Shown: positions 1-8,200 of the stretch, piece by piece | Layout: each line of letters begins with the position of its first letter | Position numbering within the stretch: position 1 is the stretch's first letter | Assembly: GCA_028565635.1 (NCBI GenBank) | Contig: JAOXYB010015977.1 | Coordinates: 1 to 11,187, forward strand | Direction: 5' to 3' | Length of the DNA: 11,187 nt | From: Phoronis ovalis | Lineage: Eukaryota > Phoronida > Phoronidae | Translations under genes and position numbers: made by a program | The notes under the pieces: model-generated | The model's database searches: none | What the model was told of the DNA's origin: nothing | Seen by the model: the letters and a program-made list of their open reading frames with translations, nothing else

Positions 1-82
1 TTCTGCATATTTCATATGTTTTGGCATTGTCCCTTGTGCATAAAGCTCTTCTAACTACCCTCCTTATGATTTTCGGCAACAT
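1..82 (-). CDS. Possible first-exon fragment of a divergent gene, open at the left edge
   Basis: On the minus strand an ATG at 82-80 opens a frame of 27 codons that is still open at the window edge; the same frame extends upstream to about 135 without a stop. The peptide starts MLPKIIRRVVRRALCTRD and is rich in arginine with no acidic residue in the first 16, as a mitochondrial targeting presequence would be. I do not recognise the protein, and a frame of this length can occur by chance. This is a tentative call. Confidence 0.2.
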   Translation of the reverse strand, partial: MLPKIIRRVVRRALCTRDNAKTYEICR

Positions 83-727
83 CTGGCGAGATACTTCAGT
101 GTTTTCTATGTTAATTTTACGTCCAAATTTTTAAAACATTTTTCATAAAAAAATCAGCATTTGAAAAATTGAAAATACCACGTTCTACATTATAGGTGGT
201 GTCGCCATTTTCACTTTTATTCGTGCCTTGAAGAAAATTACGTTTTTCCCAAAGTTATTGCGAAATTTCGATTATTTATGCATTAACAACAGTAGTTGAC
301 ATTTGTAAGTATTTTCACATTTTTGTAGCTATACCTAATTTGTGATCTCCCTATAAATCTGGGATAATTAATATAAATATAAAACTTTTTACATCCTAGT
401 ATGAATTAATGCATATCCTAAGCTTAGGAGCAACATTTATATTCGGCTTTTGCGCCTGATGGTAAATTCGCCACTGATTATGAGGTCTTTCTTACATTTA
501 TAAGATGTTTTAGGCAAAAAGTGTGTATTTAATTATATTTATTGACTTAATATTGAGATAAGTTGTATGTTTTTAATTTCTAAGACGCGTACACTCTGCA
601 ATCAATGTCTTCAATTTCAGGGACGTTTTGTATAGATATGTGTGATGTAATTTTAATTGTAATTTAAGTAGAACATTTGTAAGACTTGTAAAATAATTGT
701 TTTTATTTATGAATGCATGCATACATA

Positions 728-757
728 AATAAAAGCTAAAAAATACAATCAATCAAT
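728..757 (+). other. Polyadenylation-like signal followed by AATC repeats
   Basis: AATAAA at 728-733 is followed by an A-rich stretch and CAATCAATCAAT at 746-757. The T-rich sequence before it (600-720) resembles a 3' untranslated region. Short tandem tails after an AATAAA are also typical of the 3' ends of non-LTR retrotransposons, so this may be a truncated retroelement copy rather than the end of a host gene. No coding sequence that would decide this is visible upstream. Confidence 0.25.
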
Positions 758-1184
758 GGTTCTGTTGTATTGTTTCATATCTATACATTTTTTAAAACGA
801 TAAAAGCATAATTATATCATGCGAGACTCGCGATGTTCATCAAATCAACAATATAATGACCTTTATTTTAATTTGACTCCTTTGTGGCCCTTGTAACAGT
901 CAGCACTTGACCTTTCAAGAAATGGGTGCAACGTGACGTGCCCTCTTGGGGAAAAACATTATTTGCAACCTGTACGTTGACCTGTATTTACCTTATACTG
1001 AATATGAATTAGCTGCAGATCAGGTAAAAATTGAAGCTGTTCTCCATAGACAAAGAAATTATGTGTTATATACATACGACGACAACACATATGTGCCTAT
1101 AGCCACTGTGTGGATGGGCATAAAACCAATATGCCAAAAGCAAAGAAATTGTAAATTTTTATAAATTATAATTTAAGAGCCAAA

Positions 1185-1292
1185 ATTAGTCCGACATCCC
1201 ATTAGTGCGACATCCCATTAGTCCGACATCCCATTAGTCTGACATCTCATTAGTCTGACATCTCATTAGTCCGACATCCCATTAGTCCGACA
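1185..1292 (+). repeat. 16-nt tandem repeat array, 6.75 copies (left end of the element)
   Basis: The unit is ATTAGTCCGACATCCC, repeated at 1185, 1201, 1217, 1233, 1249, 1265 and 1281, the last copy cut after 12 nt. The variants are GTGCGAC in copy 2, and GTCTGAC with CATCTC in copies 4 and 5. Copies 4 and 5 are identical to each other, which suggests amplification by unit duplication. The array forms the left terminal repeat of the element ending at 2516. Confidence 0.95.
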
Positions 1293-2190
1293 ATAAATAA
1301 CCAATTTTTGACAAACGCTTTGCTAATTAACTTAGAGCTGAAATTAATCATCACAAAATGTTATGTTCGAACAATGCAATCCACTAATTAAAAGTTATAT
1401 ATGTACTCTTTTTTGACAATATTCATTATGTTGTTATAATTCAGAACCCTCCTGAGTATTGAATTCATATTTTTTTACTTTCTTATCCAAATGAATTCGC
1501 ACAGATATGCCCATGTACAACTTGAGTGATACTCCATACTGACGACCCCACTTTTAGCATTATACTATTGTAGGATGACACTGTTTTTCCTCTAATCTGT
1601 AGTTTTCCTGAACAGATCCGTTCTACTATACATTGCATCGATTTTAGACAAAAAAAACACTAATTGCAAATAGCACTAATGCATAATATTACTAAAAAGT
1701 TCACGGGAAACGTGAATAGTGAGTAAAGTAAGAGAAAAAAAATATGAAAACTGCAGGTGATTAAATTATGAACACCTGTATACAGCAAGTTTTCTGCCTT
1801 CCCATAATAATGTTATTAGTGTAACTGATACATTTTTAAAAATTCAAATTTTAAATGATTTTGCATTTTAATGAAAACACTTATCTACATACTACCATTT
1901 CAGTAAATGTAATTTTCCCTTTTTTCCTCACTTTGAATTTCATAAAATAAAGGAAATGTGGCTACTGAATACTGTATAAATAACGTTTAATTATAATTTA
2001 ACAAATGGTAATAAAAGTATTAATTGTTACTTAAAACACAAATAGCACAGGAAGTAAAAATTGATGGTAATTAAGATGCTCATTATATAGAACTGCATTA
2101 CATTACCAGTTTTTACTGAACAAGAGTTGGTGGTTTTCGCGATTTGTTTTTAGAACATGTATATACAATATACATCAGCATAAATGTTCG

Positions 2191-2233
2191 TTCGGTCAGT
2201 AGGACCTTATGAAGGTCTTGTGACAAGACCGAA
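2191..2233. repeat. Nested hairpin or cruciform-forming sequence inside the element
   Basis: Three overlapping perfect stems are packed into 43 nt. An outer stem pairs TTCGGTC (2191-2197) with GACCGAA (2227-2233). A first inner hairpin pairs GACCTT (2203-2208) with AAGGTC (2212-2217). A second pairs GGTCTTG (2214-2220) with CAAGACC (2224-2230). The second inner stem shares bases with each of the others, so they are mutually exclusive folds. The function is unknown. Confidence 0.8.
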
Positions 2234-2449
2234 AGCTCTCATGGCTTAAAGGTATGATTCAGTTCAGTTTGGACTAAAATTTGTGATATTAGCCCCATGG
2301 TTAAAAAATCAACGCTGAACATATATTGTTAGGCAGGGACTGAACATAAGTAAGTTAATTGCAGTTAAGATGCGACGGAATCCTTCAGAAGAGTTTAGAA
2401 GTTCACCAGCGGTTTTGTTTTGGACATAAATTTTACAGGAGTTGTTGAT

Positions 2450-2464
2450 GAGCAGGGGCTGCTC
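2450..2464. repeat. Short perfect hairpin next to the right terminal array
   Basis: GAGCAG (2450-2455), a GGG loop, and CTGCTC (2459-2464) form a 6-bp perfect stem. It lies 8 nt inside the right terminal array of the element and may be part of its subterminal structure. Confidence 0.6.
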
Positions 2465-2471
2465 AAAAATT

Positions 2472-2516
2472 AGATGTCGGACTAATGAGATGTCGGACTA
2501 ATGGGATGTCGGACTA
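2472..2516 (-). repeat. Inverted 16-nt repeat array, about 2.8 copies (right end of the element)
   Basis: Three copies of the unit found at 1185-1292 appear here in reverse complement: AGATGTCGGACTAAT, then GAGATGTCGGACTAAT, then GGGATGTCGGACTA. The last copy ends in TA at 2515-2516. The copy number differs from the left side, so the arrays expand or contract independently. Confidence 0.93.
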
Positions 2517-2937
2517 TCGATACGTACCCGATCAGGTGGTCTGTTAGATCTGTTATGGATCATGCAGTTAGGTTTAGTAGATCAGTTATATAGGTTTATT
2601 ACATCAGGTATAGGTAAGCAAAACATTATTAATTAATACTGTGCAAAATTAATACATTAATGTACAAAAAACGTGTTCAGAAGTCCGCTCTAAGAATTTG
2701 TCTGCTTTTAATTTTGTCAGGTAGCGAGCTCAATCAGTAAATCACCAGCCATAACTGCATCTATAATTTAGTTGATGAATTGCGACAAAGGATCACTAGC
2801 TCAGCAAGGTATTTCATAGTTTTGCTTGTGTCCTAGAATTAAATAGTTAAGCAAAATCAATATGTTATCATAGTGCAAGAAATAAACCATTATAAATCAA
2901 GAAGTAACAATAAAGTATTATTGTATTTAATAGTATA
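2517..2937. other. Non-coding spacer with degenerate GATC/CAGTTA repeats
   Basis: There is no gene. From about 2529 to 2615 there are loose, imperfect repeats around GATCAG, GATCTGTTA, ATCAGTTATATAGG and ATCAGGTATAGG, which look like a decayed tandem array. The remainder is plain AT-rich sequence. Confidence 0.4.
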
Positions 2938-3112
2938 TGATATGAGCATGATCGACTAGACTACACAGGTACACAAACAGGTAATTAATACAGTGATATG
3001 AGCATGATCGACTAGACTACACAGGTACACAAACAGGTAATTAATACAGCGATATGAGCATGATCGACTAGACTACACAGGTACACAAACAGGTAATTAA
3101 TACAGTGATATG
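2938..3112. repeat. 56-bp minisatellite, 3.1 near-identical copies
   Basis: The unit starts TGATATGAGCATGATCG and ends AATTAATACAG. Copies run 2938-2993, 2994-3049 and 3050-3105, followed by a 7-nt partial copy to 3112. The only difference seen between the full copies is T to C at 3050, so the amplification is recent or homogenised. There is no open frame across it and no coding reading. Confidence 0.97.
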
Positions 3113-3851
3113 TGGAATTAAGATTTTTATTCTTAAATATTTGTAATATTTTATTGTATCTCGAGATATATTTTCTCAATTCATGGTGCATGTGACATTT
3201 AATAATTTATGTAACAGCTAAGGTTATACAGACTTATACATACACATGATATTAATCAAATTGCTTTCAATAACTATACCTGGTACAGTGTCAATAAAAA
3301 CTAAATTTAAACGCTGGCTGCATTTTGAATAGTACAAGTGAGTATACTATTAATGTTTCAGAGAATTATTTTTTCCATAAGGAATGGTATCAAAGATAAT
3401 TCTGGAAAAGGAAAAAAATATCTGTCATTAAATTGCCAGAAACAGATTTATGGCTTGTTATAAAATAGCTTGTTTCTTATAGTAATTAATTTTAAGCAAG
3501 TTCGCAACTAAAGTTCTGCTACCAAAAGTTAACAAAGATGCACTTATTTATGTGGTGTACTTTGATGAACAGCTAGCTCACTTTTGCAGTTGCAAGTTAG
3601 CTAAAAACAATAACATGATGTGAATAGACATGCTCATATATAGGATAAATGGACAGTACAAAATTAGGTGACCTTATTAAATGAAAAATATTAGAATTAT
3701 AGTAACACATAATTTAAAGGTCACAAAATGTGGCAATCATGGGAATGTCAGAATATATTTTCTTTTCCACAATAATTTTTTTTATGCAATCCTCATATTG
3801 CCCTTGTTGTTTTGTGTAACTGATGTAACAAATATTTGCACTGTACATCTC

Positions 3852-3866
3852 GGGGGGGGGGGGGGG
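3852..3866. repeat. Run of 15 G
   Basis: Fifteen consecutive G follow TCTC and precede AAGTCC. It is striking in such AT-rich surroundings. It could adopt a G-quadruplex and is also a place where read length or assembly is unreliable. Confidence 0.95.
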
Positions 3867-3904
3867 AAGTCCAGCAAAATTTATGTCATCTTTAATGAAA
3901 TTTG

Positions 3905-3959
3905 AATCTAGTCAAGGACTAATATAGTTATATTAGTTGGTCAGACAAGCTGCTAGATT
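3905..3959. repeat. 55-nt foldback sequence
   Basis: The outer arms AATCTAG (3905-3911) and CTAGATT (3953-3959) are perfect complements. Between them ACTAATATA (3918-3926) pairs perfectly with TATATTAGT (3929-3937) around a 2-nt centre. It looks like a small foldback element or a chance palindrome in AT-rich DNA. Confidence 0.55.
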
Positions 3960-4045
3960 ATTGATATCTATCATCTTGTGTGAAAGTGCAAAAGCTATAA
4001 TGTCTCATTGTTGATAATTATTTAGGTTCTATTAGATACTGAACC

Positions 4046-4059
4046 TATATATATATATA
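4046..4059. repeat. (TA)7 microsatellite
   Basis: Seven TA units form a short, ordinary simple repeat. Confidence 0.85.
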
Positions 4060-4496
4060 CGTGATAAAGGGAATGTTAACATTTATTTGCAGAAAAGTAT
4101 AGCAAACTTATATAATAATATATTTTTTTATTGTCTGTATAATAAAGTACCTGTGAGTGACTGCAAAATATATTCTTTCTGTTATTTTTATCTTCATTGT
4201 ATCTTTAAGTTAATGCTTCCATTCCCTTTTCACTCTGCTAGAACGAACCATTATTTTTACCATGAATATCAAACTGGTTTTTCAATTTGCAAATTACAAA
4301 TCCTTTAAAATGACCATGTGTGAGGCTATATATAAAAGTTTTTCTAGTATATGGCAAATTTTACCATTAGTTTATGTTTGGTTTATATTTCAAGAATTAT
4401 TGGAATACTTTTTTTGGTCTGTCATTTTATGATTAACATAGAAAATTATAATGTCGAAATTTACTGACGCATAAATATTGTCCCCGAATCCACTCA

Positions 4497-4597
4497 TGCT
4501 TATCTGCATGCACCTAATTGACTTTATGCTGCTGGCTGCTATGTCATGACACAGTGCAAAGATCAATATTACTGATTGTGTTGCATGCAGATAAGCA
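4497..4597. repeat. 16-bp perfect inverted repeat with 69-nt centre
   Basis: TGCTTATCTGCATGCA at 4497-4512 is the exact reverse complement of 4582-4597. The 101-nt unit has the form of a very short MITE or a stem-loop. No clear target-site duplication is visible at the borders. The function is unknown. Confidence 0.8.
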
Positions 4598-5085
4598 GGT
4601 AGGATGTAAAATACACATTTTAAATTTAAAAATAAGTTGATGATATATTGTTAAAAAATACATTTGATAATAAACAAATAGGATAGAATGCAAATTATTA
4701 GGAATGTCCAAAATTTTAAAACTTGCTTCAAATGAGATACTTTTCTCAAATACGTCTGTTCTGTAGTGATATGTGAATTATCATGCTTGCATGTGTACTT
4801 TACTTTTTTTATCAGGAATGAAATTATCACTAAACAAAATAAAATCATTATCAATAAGGTTAAGCGATATACCGGATACACCCCAAAAATTAAAACTTTT
4901 GTAATTAGCACATATTATTTGGAAATGTTATGCAATGACATTAAACTTTTAAAATGTTCTCATATCATTCAAATTGCTTTCTAATAATCATGTATATCCA
5001 ATTAAAATCAATGCTTTATTATAAATTATATAATTAGCAAATAAATGTTTTAAGTTTAAAGAGGTACCTGATATCTTTAAGAAAT

Positions 5086-5166
5086 ATGGTCAAATCCTGG
5101 ACAGATGAGGACAAAGCTCATTTCGTAATTTATAGTTGTAGAAGATGGGTGCAGTCACAGATTTGA
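5086..5166 (+). other. Possible upstream ORF overlapping the hydroxylase start
   Basis: An ATG at 5086 opens a 26-codon frame (starting MVKSWTDEDKAHF) that ends at TGA 5164-5166. It lies in a different frame from the main ATG at 5145 and overlaps it by 22 nt. If the transcript includes this region, ribosomes using 5086 would bypass the main start. If exon 1 instead begins at the acceptor-like TTGTAG before 5142, the frame is not in the mRNA. The effect on expression is inference. Confidence 0.3.
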
Positions 5167-5253
5167 CCAGCAAATTTTGGGCTGTAGTCAAGGACAAGTT
5201 TGTCGTATGTTCAGCATGCCTTATAACGTTCATTCTTGGTGCAACTATTAGAG
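5145..5253 (+). CDS. Exon 1: start codon and first membrane segment
   Basis: This exon encodes residues 1-36 and the first base of Gly37. The ATG at 5145 is chosen because an in-frame TAG sits at 5139-5141, only one codon upstream, so the frame cannot extend further within this exon. The peptide starts MGAVTDLTSK and runs into a hydrophobic stretch at about residues 19-34, a likely membrane segment or signal anchor. The donor is GAG|GTATAT at 5254 (phase 1). The bases TTGTAG just before 5142 could be a 3' splice site, in which case the 5' UTR lies on an exon further upstream. No TATA box or other promoter element is evident. Confidence 0.8.
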
Positions 5254-8200
5254 GTATATGTTATGTAAATCTATGTGTTTAATGGGATAATTGTCCTAAT
5301 ACATGAGGTGTTCCAATTTATGACCTTGTTCAATTTTATACAAAAGGCAAAATAGAACTGACCTAAAATAACAAAGTAAATATACACTTTGTTATTTTTA
5401 TTTCAATGTAATACATTCTTTACTGACATACATATTGGAACAGATATTAAATACATAATTATCAAGGTGTTCTATTTTATTCTGTTAATGTGTTGTTTTG
5501 TTGATGAAGGATCATGTTGTTGAATTTAGCGATCTGCACATTTCATTAGCCAAAAAATACAAAATACAAAGGTGTAGTGGCCTTATGAGTTTTTGTTTTA
5601 TAATTTTTAAGTAAATTGATGATTTTTTAATTGTTTCCTTTAATAGTTATCCTCCATGCATAAAATAATGCAGTGTTGCATATACATAAATGTGCTTTTT
5701 GACCGAATTGTACTGATATATATATCTAAAATATCATAATTACAAATTTTTATATTATGTGGATCTCATAAAAACAACTTTTTATATTCTATATCTGTAG
5801 GTGATTGGCTTTTTATAGCTGTAAACATTGGTCAACAATTTTCTCTGATTCCTGATGCACTACCAGAAGAAAACATTATTAACGATACAAGACCTCTGCT
5901 GGAACAATGGAAATTAAAAGATCTGCACTTTTATGTTTTGCTTGCGATCTCAAGCTCTTTCTTAATTTATTTTGGTATAGGTGGTTGGTTTCAATGGAAT
6001 TACTATATTAAACAAAAAGACAAGGTTTGAATTTAATTTAAGTGTAGTATCATTTGCTTCATGTTTACAATGCAAGGCAAACCATGTATATAATGTTTTA
6101 CCTATAGATTGAGCTTTGAAACATTTCTGTTTACATTACAAGTTTTTGAAGTCTTGTAACTTTTGCTGCATAATAACAGGAATTTAAGGGACACTTAAAC
6201 TGTATTTGTTTTAGAGTATTATATTTTTTATATGCACATTCGACTGTACAATTTTTGTGTCAAATGTGAAAACTGCAGTAAACATTGTTGCAATGCATAC
6301 ATTTTATTTGGTTTTTATTACTCCCAAAAGGTATAAATATTACTACTCATGACTATTTAAAAACTGTTCAAAAAATCATATTAATAACAATTACTTTTTT
6401 GCATTACAAAACATGAGGCATATTTTTCTTTTAGCATGATTTCCCATTTTACTTGCCAAAATTTAACAAATACTATAATAAATAGTAGGTAGCTCTTTAT
6501 CATTGAAGGTGTGTCAATCATGAACAAAATTTTATAAAGAAGTGCATTATAAACACACAAGTCCATGTAGCTTCTAATATTTGTTTAATGCATATTTTAG
6601 CCACAAGAATGGAAATGCCAGCCAGATCGTTTTCTAACGAAAGACAATGAAAAGCATGAAATTCTACTAGGTTCATTCAACATGCTGTGTGGAGCTACTA
6701 CTTCTGGAACTCTTGCTTGTTATGTTGTAAATGGAGGTATGTTGTTACACATAGTAAAAAGTGTGTATTCAACAGCAAAATTAAAATTATGGATCATTCT
6801 TGATAATGATACTACAAACAAACCCAAACTTGCTTGTTTACTATTCCAATTGGTCTTTTAATTTATCAAAAATCTGGATACTAATATTATTAAATATTAA
6901 ACATTATATTTGAGACAATTCGGGTCAATTTCTTACTTATTGTAGCGAATATTGTTTGGCACAATTTATTCACACTTTATACTTAAACTAAGATTAAATT
7001 TTAGCTAATTAAATGAAAAGATAGACAAACAAAAGTAGACACAATTTAAAAAGTATACAACAGACTCAAACTTTCTAAATCTGTAATTTCTTTTCTTTGA
7101 ATAGGTCATGTGATATGTACGATTTTTATCATTTTGGGTAAAAACTTTAAGTTTTTCAAAAGAATGTAAGTCAAAAACCACTGAACTTACATAATTGAAA
7201 CTGCATAAATAATCTTTACATATATCATTACAAAAATGTTTCTCGGTTTTTTTTTTAGAAATTTTGCTTTGTTCAAAAGCTATGAATTCTCAAAGTTTAT
7301 GCATCAGAAAAAAATCAACACAAAAAATCATATGTTTTTAACTAAGCAAAATTTCAAATATTATATTAGACACTGTTTTGTAACCATACATGTAAAGATT
7401 ATTTGTGCAGTTTCAACTGTGAAGTTTCAAGTATGAGAATATTATTTTGAACTTTGTTTCATAAATTTAACATTTTAACCCAAAATTGGTACCGTACAGC
7501 TCACATGGCCTACTCAGAGAAAAATAAATTACAGAGTTTGAACTGTAAACTTTCAAAATATATATACTTTTGTTTGTTTTTCATTAGCTAAACTTTTAAA
7601 GTGTGTATAAATTGTGCTACTTTAAGTACAGTAAAATATATTCGTACATTTCAGTCGAAATGATGACACTTAAAAGAGTTAATTCGTGTAAATTTTTAGG
7701 ATGTTACAGGTTGTGTGTCAGATAGCCATATATAGTCCCTAACTGCAAAGCTAAATCCATTTCTGTGTTATACATATAATAACCACATCTATAATGACGT
7801 CATTGCAATCTTGTGATTTATCTTCTACCAAAGAATTGCATGTTAACATTATAATTATAAAACCTCATTTAGGTCATAATTATCTAAATGCTATTTGCAT
7901 ATTAGTTAGCTATCTAGTAATCTCATTAATTTACTTCAGAGGTGTGTTATCTGGTAAAGGTCCAAAGTATGCAGGCCAACCAGTATATTAGATTGCACAA
8001 CTCACTTTAATACATTACTTAAGGTTCTCTTCTATACCATAAGCAATAAGCATCTTATAAAAAAAATATAAATATTTAATAATAACATAGTCACTGCTCT
8101 GTTCAGTAATTTTCATAGAGACAAGTGAAACTTCTTATCATTTCATCTCTTTTATTACCTATTTCACATTAGTTTGTAGATGAAAATGAAATTAGCAAAT

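Larger units (their letters stand above)
1..1184. other. Left intergenic stretch, no supported gene beyond the edge fragment
   Basis: Apart from the weak minus-strand fragment at the edge and the polyadenylation-like site near 728, I see no convincing gene here. A 72-codon frame at 946-1164 begins with TTG, has no recognisable domain and is not supported by splice-site context. The segment 180-300 is slightly richer in CpG than its surroundings. Confidence 0.5.
1187..2516. mobile_element. Non-autonomous DNA transposon with repeat-array inverted ends
   Basis: The left end carries direct copies of a 16-nt unit and the right end carries the same unit inverted, so the ends form a terminal inverted repeat built of tandem units. 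The outermost bases are TA-GTCCGACA on the left and TGTCGGAC-TA on the right, consistent with insertion at a TA dinucleotide. Just inside the arrays both ends also share AATTTTTGA in inverted orientation (near 1303 and 2465-2473). The roughly 1.18 kb interior has no reading frame long enough for a transposase, so any movement would need an enzyme supplied in trans. The superfamily is not certain; the TA border fits Tc1/mariner-like elements. Because each unit itself contains TA, the exact border could be off by a unit. Confidence 0.65.
3113..5085. other. Long non-coding AT-rich stretch upstream of the hydroxylase gene
   Basis: No gene is supported on either strand. Frames of 72-86 codons at 3681-3905, 4087-4308, 4651-4911 (minus) and 4766-4984 have simple AT-driven composition and no recognisable motif. 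The stretch contains a 15-G run, a (TA)7 run and two foldbacks, listed separately. Promoter and 5' non-coding exons of the downstream gene may lie here but I cannot point to them. Confidence 0.5.

Noticed and set aside
857-982. Three TGACCT nuclear-receptor-like half sites (near 858, 908 and 977)
   Set aside because: Hexamers this short, spaced 50-70 nt apart with no fixed arrangement, are expected by chance.
946-1164. 72-codon plus-strand frame starting with TTG
   Set aside because: No ATG at its start, no recognised domain and no supporting splice-site context. It could be an exon fragment but I cannot support it.
1185-1292. Repeat array as a CRISPR array
   Set aside because: The 16-nt units are directly adjacent with no spacers, and the genome is eukaryotic.
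4651-4984. Overlapping 86- and 72-codon frames on opposite strands
   Set aside because: Low-complexity AT-rich frames rich in Ile, Leu and Lys, with no motif and no splice or start context; chance frames.
7236-7436. 66-codon frame after a T-rich acceptor-like site in intron 3
   Set aside because: In the phase required by exon 3 the frame has no family similarity and ends in a stop; the exon 3 to exon 4 join is already seamless.
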